DNA from: Candidatus Levyibacteriota bacterium
Lineage (GTDB): Bacteria > Patescibacteriota > Microgenomatia > Levybacterales > UBA12049
NCBI GenBank assembly: GCA_016204535.1
Contig: JACQKL010000007.1
Span: forward strand, 1-36,011
Reading direction: 5' to 3'
Length of the DNA: 36,011 bases
The notes under the pieces: generated by a model
What the model was told of the DNA's origin: nothing
Seen by the model: only the letters and a program-made list of their open reading frames with translations
Databases searched by the model: none
Position numbers and translations under genes: made by a program
Shown: one piece after another, positions 8,429-16,252 of the stretch
Layout: each line of letters begins with the position of its first letter
How positions within the stretch are numbered: position 1 is the first letter of the stretch

Positions 8429-8739
8429 ATCTATATTTCATTATTCTAGTTGTTTTTATCTCTGTGATGTTAATTATTTATTTTTGCCTAAGTAAGCATA
8501 ATCTTGAAAAATTTTTCCCAAAACCAGAACTTGATATGGCTAGCATAGCAGGAGTAATATCTCAAATTATCAAAACTCATGCACAGATAATTATTGGATC
8601 ATTTGTAATCTTGGTTTTAACGGCTTTATTAATAGAAAATAAAATATCTTCAGAGGCTGCGATGCCGATTATCTCACTGATTACCGGTTACATTCTCGGT
8701 TCAGAGATAAATACATATAAAAATAAAGATAAGGGTTAA
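8425..8739 (+). CDS. Small membrane protein of unknown function (two predicted TM segments)
   Basis: Two long hydrophobic stretches; ATGA overlap with the upstream stop suggests translational coupling. Confidence 0.55.
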   Translation: MNLYFIILVVFISVMLIIYFCLSKHNLEKFFPKPELDMASIAGVISQIIKTHAQIIIGSFVILVLTALLIENKISSEAAMPIISLITGYILGSEINTYKNKDKG

Positions 8740-8862
8740 TCAATATGGGAAAATGCTAGGCAAGGGCGGGAGACGCTGATTTGATGTTTTTAACAAGCAT
8801 TTTCTACTTGATAATTTTTAAACGAAACATTATGATTAGCTTGGGATGGAAAGGCATATCTC

Positions 8863-10053
8863 ATGTTGAAGAAAATAATTAAATTTATTTCAAGTTTACT
8901 CATCTGGTATTTCATTGGTTCCTTGTTCTATTTAACAGCAATAGGAGTCAAGGTTTTAAATAGTTCTCTTCCTACATTTTTATTATTCATAACAATTTTT
9001 CTTGTTGTGTGGAGACTATTACGAAAGACCTTGCAAAAAATAAATATTGGCAACGATATTCGCATCAGAAGATTTTATAGCCGTTCTCGAACACTTCTTA
9101 CTGTAGGAGCAATACTTCTATTGATTTATCAACTTATAGTTTCCCCATTTATACTAAAACCGCAGAAGGTAACCGTTTCCTATGGTAGTTTAAAAAGCGG
9201 TACTTTATTGACTTTTGTATACCATAATGGATTCTCACGTATAAACAGAGCTGATATTATTATCTACTTTTCACCTAAAAACTCAGGAGACACAATTACT
9301 AGGGTTATTGGCATTCCGGGAGATAAGATTATATTAAAAGGTGGATTTGTATATCTAAACGGTAAATTTTTAAAGGAACCATATACGATTCAACCGAGAA
9401 AAACATGGACAGATTATTCAGGGGTTATAATAGGCAAAAATTGCGAGGAGATAATTGTACCCCAACGCAAATACTTTGTATTAAGTGACGATAGGGAATA
9501 TGGATTTAATTCTTTGGTTGAAGGATTCATTTCGGAAGACAAAATAACAGATTATTTGCCAGCTAAGCTCCTAAAAAATTTTATATTTAACCCTAACGAT
9601 TTGTTTAACAATAATAGAGATACATCCAAAGACATGGAGCTAGTAAAGGAGCCCATATTGGATACTCAAGATTATGTAAGGCTTATAAATATAAAACGGC
9701 AGGAAAATGGAGCTGAACCATTAAGGTACGACAAGAAGCTAGAGCGATCGGCAGATTTAAGGTTGCAGAATATGCTAAAGCTCGATGATCTTTCTTATGA
9801 AGCAACGAAGAGCGGATACGTAGCGTGGAAAGCTCTCGCTGATGTCGGATATAACGATAAAGCCTATTTATATTTAGAGCGAACTCTTGAGGCAAATTTT
9901 AACTCCAATTCATTATCCAATTTTTATTGGGAATTCGGAGATAGGGAAAACTTTCTTAGTAAAGAGTTGAAATATATAGGGGTAGTTTCTAAAATTGTTG
10001 ATATAGATAGTTGCCCAAAACAGGTTATTGTTCAGCATCTTCTCGGTCAGTAG
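8863..10053 (+). CDS. Membrane protein with degenerate signal-peptidase I (S26)-like domain and C-terminal CAP/SCP-like domain
   Basis: ITRVIGIPGDKIILKGGFVYLNG and YFVLSDDREYGFNSLVEGFISEDKI resemble SPase I boxes; LINIKRQENGAEPLRYDKKLERSADLRLQNM...WEFGDRENFLSKELKYIGVVS resembles CAP. Confidence 0.65.
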   Translation: MLKKIIKFISSLLIWYFIGSLFYLTAIGVKVLNSSLPTFLLFITIFLVVWRLLRKTLQKINIGNDIRIRRFYSRSRTLLTVGAILLLIYQLIVSPFILKPQKVTVSYGSLKSGTLLTFVYHNGFSRINRADIIIYFSPKNSGDTITRVIGIPGDKIILKGGFVYLNGKFLKEPYTIQPRKTWTDYSGVIIGKNCEEIIVPQRKYFVLSDDREYGFNSLVEGFISEDKITDYLPAKLLKNFIFNPNDLFNNNRDTSKDMELVKEPILDTQDYVRLINIKRQENGAEPLRYDKKLERSADLRLQNMLKLDDLSYEATKSGYVAWKALADVGYNDKAYLYLERTLEANFNSNSLSNFYWEFGDRENFLSKELKYIGVVSKIVDIDSCPKQVIVQHLLGQ

Positions 10054-10151
10054 CTTATTCAAAGAGAGCATGTTCGATTACTTTGCTCTTTACCTCAAGA
10101 ATATATTCTCAAAGAGCCATTAGGAGATGCAGCTCTTAACTAGGGGTGGGG

Positions 10152-10180
10152 TTGACAAGAATTAGTTTCCAAAGTATGCT
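10152..10180 (+). promoter_or_regulatory. Promoter TTGACA (10152-10157) - 17 bp - TATGCT (10175-10180)
   Basis: Canonical -35 and spacing upstream of the 10219 small ORF. Confidence 0.5.
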
Positions 10181-10218
10181 ACTGTTGACAAAAGAATTTT
10201 ATGGAGGAAGGACGAAGC

Positions 10219-10368
10219 ATGAATTGCAGACATCAATATCTTGTTGAGAAAATTAAGGACATGCCAAATGTTGACTTTCATCATGCATGTGATGGAGATC
10301 TTTCAAAAAGGTGGAAAACTTCTATGTGTAAATTGTGTGGACATATAAAAACCGAACCAATTTTTTAG
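10219..10368 (+). CDS. 49-aa Cys/His-rich microprotein (putative zinc-binding)
   Basis: MNCRHQYLVEKIKDMPNVDFHHACDGDLSKRWKTSMCKLCGHIKTEPIF; strong SD (GGAGGAAGGA) 7-9 nt upstream; absent from the ORF track, which shows no ORF under 60 aa. Confidence 0.55.
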   Translation: MNCRHQYLVEKIKDMPNVDFHHACDGDLSKRWKTSMCKLCGHIKTEPIF

Positions 10369-10465
10369 ATATTATCATCTTTTTTTTTGAAGAAATAATA
10401 CTATGAATATTTTTGTGGAGAGGAAAAATTGTGTTTATCCTGAAGACTTGAAGTAAAATACGCTT

Positions 10466-11089
10466 ATGGAAACAACCGCCTCTGCTTTACTCGATCAAAT
10501 TAACCTAAGTTTAAAGCCTCTTGGGAATTTAAATAAACCATTCTATTTTGACCCCAATTTTCTTGGAGCAATGCTCGCGTCAGTTGCCGCTTTGGGTATA
10601 GCTATATTTAGCGAACAACTTAGAGGCCTATGGAGAAAAACAAATCTTACAGTGCAGAGAATACTTCCAAATGAACAAGGAAATGGGAATTCTATCCACT
10701 ACAGACTTTTAATAGTAAATAAAGGTAGCTATCCAGCAAAAGATGTAGAGGTGTATGTAGATAAGATCTACGAAAATAATAGAGAAAGGAGGAATTTCCT
10801 GCCAGTTCCTTTAAGATGGGCTCACGCCCGAGCCTATATGACTGCCGGAGTCTATAGAAATATACATCCTAATCAATCTGTCTTACTTGATTTTTGTGAA
10901 CTTATTAAGAGCAATAATCTGCTTAAATTAAGTCTAGCTGCGGGAGATGAAGTTCCAGATTATTGCATACTGCATGGTGGAGACACAAAGGTAGCAATAA
11001 AGATATATCAGGAAGATGGAAAGACAATTACGACAAAATTCAAAATCTCGTGGCAAACTAATTTTAATATACAGATTTCCGTGATTTGA
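10466..11089 (+). CDS. Hypothetical single-TM protein with a C-terminal beta-rich domain
   Basis: N-terminal hydrophobic FLGAMLASVAALGIAIFSEQL then IHYRLLIVNKGSYPAKDVEVYVDKI; -10 TAAAAT at 10454-10459, 6 nt from ATG. Confidence 0.55.
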   Translation: METTASALLDQINLSLKPLGNLNKPFYFDPNFLGAMLASVAALGIAIFSEQLRGLWRKTNLTVQRILPNEQGNGNSIHYRLLIVNKGSYPAKDVEVYVDKIYENNRERRNFLPVPLRWAHARAYMTAGVYRNIHPNQSVLLDFCELIKSNNLLKLSLAAGDEVPDYCILHGGDTKVAIKIYQEDGKTITTKFKISWQTNFNIQISVI

Positions 11090-11165
11090 TATAGAAAAAC
11101 TCAGTTGAAATCTTCCATAAAGCTGCTACACTAAAAACGTGATCAAACTTTCCTTTCGGCTTTTT

Positions 11166-11218
11166 AATGGCCGTTTTGAACAGATCCGAATGGATTTGAG
11201 CACACCAGAACGGCCATT
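11166..11218 (+). repeat. Stem-loop with 10-bp perfect arms AATGGCCGTT ... AACGGCCATT and inner ATCC-GAAT-GGAT
   Basis: Arms 11166-11175 and 11209-11218. Confidence 0.6.
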
Positions 11219-11265
11219 TGAATTTTTGGAAAAATTTTTGCGTTTTTTCTCGCCGACAGTTTTTG

Positions 11266-11366
11266 AGCGAGGCTCAAGGCCGAGCAATATAAGTAATAGG
11301 AGCGAACGAAGTGAGCGACTACAATGATAATACGAAAGCGGTCCGAACTTTTTCGTAAAGGAGCTC
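11266..11366 (-). repeat. Inverted repeat IR-A' (right copy)
   Basis: Reverse complement of 6768-6868. Confidence 0.92.
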
Positions 11367-11465
11367 AGAATGGGACTTTCCCAAAGCCAAGGTTTTGAGG
11401 CTGGGGGAAGAAAACCCCGAATAAAGCTCCGCAAAGCCTAAATTGTAGGCGGGGAAAAGTTGCCG
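11363..11465 (+). repeat. Inverted repeat IR-B (103 bp)
   Basis: Perfect reverse complement of 12908-13010; the ORF track shows the same peptide MRSFIRGFLPPASKPWLWESPILS from both copies. Confidence 0.95.
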
Positions 11466-11510
11466 GTTAAAAGAGAAAAAAAACGCAAAAATTGGGGAAA
11501 TAAGACTGCC

Positions 11511-13072
11511 ATGAAATATATAGCGTACTGTAGGAAATCAACAGACGAAAAGGACAGGCAAATTCTCTCGATAGAAGCTCAAATAGCAGAGCTAACTGAA
11601 TTTGCCAAACGAGAGGGCTTGGAAATCTCGGAATTTATCACGGAAGCCAAGACAGCCAAGATTCCCGGCCGTGAACAATTTGACAGGCTTTTAATGCTGC
11701 TTGAGAAAGGAAAAGCTCAAGGAATTATCTCCTGGCACCCGGATCGTCTGGCAAGAAATTCCATAGATGGCGGAAAGATCATTTATTTACTTGATACAGG
11801 CAAACTTTTTGACCTGAAATTCCCCTCCCATTGGTTTGAAAATACCCCGCAGGGGAAATTTATGCTTAGCATTGCCTTTAGTCAATCCAAATACTACATA
11901 GACAATTTAAGCGAGAATGTTAAAAGAGGTTTAAGAAGAAATTAAGAAATGGCGTATTACCTTCTAAGGCTCCATGGGGATACAAAAATAATGAGGAGTT
12001 TGGGACTATTGAAATTGACGAAGTAAAATCAAAAATCCTTAAGAAAGCCTTTGAATTGTTTGCTAACGGAAATAAATCATTTACCGACATCTCAATCTAT
12101 CTTTTTAAAAATGGTTTTACTGACAAGTATGGAAGACAACTAAAGATAGACAGGCTTAAAAATGCTTTAAGCAACAAATTCTATATCGGGATCATCTATT
12201 ACGGGGGAGAATATTATGAGGGAAAGCATAAATTATTTATTTCGAAAACATTATTTGATCAGGTACAAAAACAGTTCAAGCTTAGGGAAAGAGCCAGGCC
12301 CAATAACAAACACCATTTATCCTTCTTGGGGCTCATGAAATGCGGAGAATGTAAGGCTTCAATTACGGGAGAGATGAAAACTAAATTTTACAAAGGAACG
12401 CAAAGAAAAGCTGAATATATTTACTATGGTTGTACTAAAAAATTGAAAAACTGTTTGCAGAAACCAATTCCCGAACCGGAATTGGAATTGCAGATAACAA
12501 AAGCCATTAGCGATGTGGCTTTGCCCGAAGAATGGGCTGATGATTGGCATAAATGGCTCAAAGGAGACGAATTACAGGAAAAGCAGTTAAAAGAAGAAAA
12601 TTTACAAAACCTAGATGAGGAAATTAAAGCACTGGACCAAAAATTAAATTTTCTTCTAGACAGCTACTTGGACAACGTGATTGACGCCGATATTTACAAG
12701 AAAAAGAAGAATGAATTATTCGAAGAAAAGTTAAGAAAACAGGAAGAAATTACCAAATTTCAGGCAAACGGTTCCGGTTGGCTCGGACCTTTCAGGGAAT
12801 TCATAGATAGCGCCATGCGGTGCGAAAAAATCGCGCGTGCAAAAAATACTAATGAAGAATTGGCATTCTTCGCAAAAACTGTCGGCTCGGACTTCTTTTT
12901 AACTGATCGGCAACTTTTCCCCGCCTACAATTTAGGCTTTGCGGAGCTTTATTCGGGGTTTTCTTCCCCCAGCCTCAAAACCTTGGCTTTGGGAAAGTCC
13001 CATTCTGAGCGGGATACGAGAATCGAACTCGCTTCTCTACCTTGGGAAGGTAGCATACTACCAGTGTACTAA
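11511..13072 (+). pseudogene. Large serine recombinase (resolvase + recombinase + zinc-ribbon/coiled coil), interrupted by a frameshift at about 11938-11943
   Basis: Part 1: KYIAYCRKSTDEKDRQILSIEAQIAEL...GIISWHPDRLARNSIDGG. Part 2: after a frame change KLRNGVLPSKAPWGYKNNEEFG...FLGLMKCGECKASITGE...YYGCTKKLKNC. Confidence 0.9.
12908..13010 (-). repeat. Inverted repeat IR-B' (103 bp)
   Basis: Perfect reverse complement of 11363-11465; its last 2 nt overlap the tRNA-Gly 3' end. Confidence 0.95.
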
Positions 13073-13078
13073 TCCCGC
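13008..13078 (-). tRNA. tRNA-Gly(CCC)
   Basis: GCGGGAT/ATCCCGC acceptor; anticodon arm CTACC-TTCCCAA-GGTAG; T-arm GCGAG-TTCGATT-CTCGT; U73. Confidence 0.9.
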
Positions 13079-13100
13079 AATAATATTATTTTATCATAAC

Positions 13101-13685
13101 TTACCGCGGGAGTTTGAGGACGTTTCCTGAGAAAATAAGGTCGGGATTTGAGAGATTATTTACTTTTGCAAGCTCAACCCATTTATAACCATCACCATAT
13201 GCTCTAACCGAGATATCCCATAAATTATCACCACTTTTGACCGTATATGAACTTCCTGTAATTGAACTCTTTTCAGTTACTTGTGTCGGTACTGTAGGAG
13301 TCGGTTCCGATTTTTGCGTAATGGTTGGAATTGTTAATTTATTTCCGGAATGGATTATATCGGGATTTTGCAACTTATTTGCTCTTGCTAATTCTGTCCA
13401 TTTATATCCATCTTTATAAACGTTCTCAGAAATAGTCCACAGATCGTCACCAGGTTTTACTGTATAAGTTGATGAAGTCTTTGATTCATTAGATTCTTGT
13501 TTTTCAAGATTTGATTCTTCTTTGGTAGAACTCGTTTGTGTGTTTTTAGCATTTCTTACAAAAGAAATAAATAAAATCCCTGCAACCAAGACAACTATCG
13601 CTCCTAAAATAAGACTTGTATAAGATTCTGTAAGTTTAAAATAGCTAAAAATTCCGCTTCTTGCTTTTCTATTTTGTTTTGCCAT
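13101..13685 (-). CDS. Membrane-anchored protein with two LysM domains
   Basis: YTVKPGDDLWTISENVYKDGYKW..NPDIIHSGNKLTIP and YTVKSGDNLWDISVRAYGDGYKW..NPDLIFSGNVLKLP; one TM segment. Confidence 0.9.
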   Translation of the reverse strand: MAKQNRKARSGIFSYFKLTESYTSLILGAIVVLVAGILFISFVRNAKNTQTSSTKEESNLEKQESNESKTSSTYTVKPGDDLWTISENVYKDGYKWTELARANKLQNPDIIHSGNKLTIPTITQKSEPTPTVPTQVTEKSSITGSSYTVKSGDNLWDISVRAYGDGYKWVELAKVNNLSNPDLIFSGNVLKLPR

Positions 13686-13749
13686 ACATTTTAAGATATA
13701 AATTTGTGGGCAGAATTTTCTATGGGGCAGAAGTAAATCGACTTACTAG

Positions 13750-13823
13750 CGGGGTGAACGGGACTCGAACCCGCGGCCTCTTCCGTGACAGGGAAGCGCT
13801 CTAGCCAACTGAGCTACCACCCC
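13750..13823 (-). tRNA. tRNA-Asp(GTC)
   Basis: GGGGTGG..TCACCCC acceptor; anticodon arm CTTCC-CTGTCAC-GGAAG; GGGTTCGAGTCCC T-arm. Confidence 0.93.
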
Positions 13824-13896
13824 TCCCGTTTTTTAAGTTACTGATAGCCTAGCACATAATTGAAGTCTAGTCAATACTTTGATATTATCACATAAA

Positions 13897-15666
13897 ATGA
13901 GCAATCAGCAAATAGCAAAACTATTTAGAAATGTAGTAGCAGCATATTCCATTAAAGATGAGAAAAAATTTCATTTTCAAATTTTGGCTTACCAAACTGC
14001 TGCGGAGACAATATTAAATACGACAGAGGAAATAAAAGATTTATACAAAGAGGGGAAATTAATTTCTCTTCCAGGCATTGGAGAGACAATTAAAGGTAGA
14101 ATCGAAGAGTTGTTTAAAAAAGACCATGTAGCTCATTTTGACTGGGTTTTAAAAGGAATACCAAAATCCGTTTTTGTCCTGATTGAGATACCAACTATTG
14201 GGCCCAAAAAAGCTTACAAATTAGTTAAAGAATTTTCCCTAGAAAATCCAGATGAGGTAATAGAAAAGTTAATTTTCAAAGCTAAAAACGGAGAAATAGC
14301 TAAAATCCCGTCTTTCGGAGAAAAGTCTGAACAAGACATTTTAAGAGCACTTTTGGAATACAAAACTGGTAAAAACAAGACTGCAAGAATGGTTCTTCCT
14401 TATGCGGCTGAAATAGCGGAAAGAATAATTGCCTATCTTAAAAAGAGTTCTGTCATAGCTGAAGCCGTGGTACTTGGTAGTCTCAGACGTATGATGCCAA
14501 CAGTTGGAGACATCGATGTTGCAGTGGCTACTAATGAGCCTGAAAAGGCAATCCAATATTTTGTTTCTTACCCTTATAAAGATAGAATTGTCGAAAAAGG
14601 CCCCCGGACAGCTTCTATACTTACTTCCGGGGGTAAGCAAATAGATTTAATGGTTCAACCGACCGAAGGTTTTGGTGCTCTATTACAACATTTTACTGGA
14701 AGTAAAGCGCATAACGTACACCTAAGAGAATTTGCTCTCAAAAAAGGCCTTTCTTTATCAGAAAAAGGCATTAAAAACCTAAAGGGAAAAGGCCAAAAAC
14801 TCAAAACTTATGATAGTGAAGAAAAATTTTACAGTGCGCTTGGATTAAGCTGGATTCCTCCAGAAATAAGAGAAGATACTGGCGAGATTGAGCTCGCAGA
14901 GCAACAAAACCTTCCTCAATTAGTTGAGCTTTCAGATATAAAAGGCGATTTGCATCTTCATTCCGACTTTCCGATTGAGCCAAGCCACGATCTTGGACAT
15001 AATTCTTTAAATGAAATGGCTGAATACGCTAAAAAATTAAACTATGAGTATGTTGGTTTTTCAGAACATAACCCTAGTATTTCAAAACATTCAAAAAATG
15101 ATATTTATTTTTTAATTGCAAGAAGAAATAATCTAATTGAACAAATTATTTCGAGTAATAAAGGTATACGAATACTTAAGCTACTCGAAATAGACATCTT
15201 AACCGATGGATCCCTTGCTATCAATAATAATTCTTTAGATTTACTCGATGGCGCGATTGTTTCAATTCATAGTTCTTTTAATACAGACAAAAACGAAATG
15301 ACTAAAAGGGTAATCGAAGGACTCTCCCATCCAAAAGCTAAAATACTCGCTCACCCAACTGGTAGACTTCTTAATAAACGACCAGGTTACAATCTTGATT
15401 TCGAAAAATTATTTGATTTTTGCAAAAAAAATAACAAAGCACTTGAAATTAACAGTTGGCCTCTGAGACTTGATTTGCCTGATTCATTAATCAGACAAGC
15501 TGTAAAATATAAGATCAAGATGGTAATTAATACCGACAGTCATTCATTATCGGAAATGAACTTAATGAAATATGGGGTAGCAATGGCTAGAAGAGGCTGG
15601 GCGGAAAAATGTGATATAATAAATACGTTGCCATACGAAAAACTCTTGGATTGGTTTAAAAAGTAA
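13897..15666 (+). CDS. polX: Family X DNA polymerase with C-terminal PHP domain (PolX)
   Basis: MSNQQIAKLFRNVVAAY..., SLPGIGETIKGRIEEL, VLGSLRRMMPTVGDIDVAVAT, PHP: GDLHLHSDF.. Confidence 0.93.
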   Translation: MSNQQIAKLFRNVVAAYSIKDEKKFHFQILAYQTAAETILNTTEEIKDLYKEGKLISLPGIGETIKGRIEELFKKDHVAHFDWVLKGIPKSVFVLIEIPTIGPKKAYKLVKEFSLENPDEVIEKLIFKAKNGEIAKIPSFGEKSEQDILRALLEYKTGKNKTARMVLPYAAEIAERIIAYLKKSSVIAEAVVLGSLRRMMPTVGDIDVAVATNEPEKAIQYFVSYPYKDRIVEKGPRTASILTSGGKQIDLMVQPTEGFGALLQHFTGSKAHNVHLREFALKKGLSLSEKGIKNLKGKGQKLKTYDSEEKFYSALGLSWIPPEIREDTGEIELAEQQNLPQLVELSDIKGDLHLHSDFPIEPSHDLGHNSLNEMAEYAKKLNYEYVGFSEHNPSISKHSKNDIYFLIARRNNLIEQIISSNKGIRILKLLEIDILTDGSLAINNNSLDLLDGAIVSIHSSFNTDKNEMTKRVIEGLSHPKAKILAHPTGRLLNKRPGYNLDFEKLFDFCKKNNKALEINSWPLRLDLPDSLIRQAVKYKIKMVINTDSHSLSEMNLMKYGVAMARRGWAEKCDIINTLPYEKLLDWFKK

Positions 15667-15691
15667 CGAAATAAAGGAGGTGAAATAAGTT

Positions 15692-16246
15692 ATGTCTACG
15701 GAAATAATTATAATACTTATAATTTTAGGAATTATAACCTTCTATGTGCTATCCGTATATAACTCTTTGGCTACTGGAAAAGTACGCATCAAAGAGTCGT
15801 TTAGCGGAATAGACGTGCAATTAAAAAGAAGGGTAGACTTAGTTCCTAATCTAATAGAGGCTGTTAAAGGATACGCCAAGCATGAAAAGGAGCTGTTGGA
15901 AAATGTTACTAAAGCAAGATCTTCCCTAATGCATGCAAGTACTACTCAACAAAAAGCAGAATCTGATAATATGCTTTCTCAGGCATTAAAAAGTTTGATA
16001 GCGATTTCCGAAAGCTATCCCGATCTTAAAGCAAGTAAAAATTTTCTAGAACTGCAAGCGGAACTTTCTGATATTGAGGCAAAAATTGCCTATGCCAGAC
16101 AATTTTACAATTCAAATGTAAGAGGATTTAACACAACACTTGCGAATTTTCCAAGCGGAACGTTGGGTAAAATGTTTGGTTTTAAAGAAGAAGAATTTTT
16201 TGAAACTAAGGGAAGCGAAAGGGAACCTGTTAAGGTATCCTTTTAA
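15692..16246 (+). CDS. LemA family protein
   Basis: IDVQLKRRVDLVPNLIEAVKGYAKHEKELLENVTKARS...LQAELSDIEAKIAYARQFYN; SD AGGAGGTG. Confidence 0.93.
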   Translation: MSTEIIIILIILGIITFYVLSVYNSLATGKVRIKESFSGIDVQLKRRVDLVPNLIEAVKGYAKHEKELLENVTKARSSLMHASTTQQKAESDNMLSQALKSLIAISESYPDLKASKNFLELQAELSDIEAKIAYARQFYNSNVRGFNTTLANFPSGTLGKMFGFKEEEFFETKGSEREPVKVSF

Positions 16247-16252
16247 AAATAT

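Noticed and set aside
10070-10110. Weak hairpin AAAGAGAGCA...TGCTCTTT downstream of the SPase/CAP gene as a terminator
   Set aside because: Imperfect stem and no T tract; too weak to call
11126-11434. Minus ORF 11126-11434 and + ORF 12939-13130 sharing MRSFIRGFLPPASKPWLWESPILS
   Set aside because: Shared peptide is just the translation of the 103-bp inverted repeat; not credible proteins, used only as evidence for the repeat
14602-14635. CCCCCGGA...TCCGGGGG hairpin in polX
   Set aside because: Falls in ordinary coding sequence (KGPRTASILTSGGKQIDL) with no T tract or copy elsewhere noticed; probably chance
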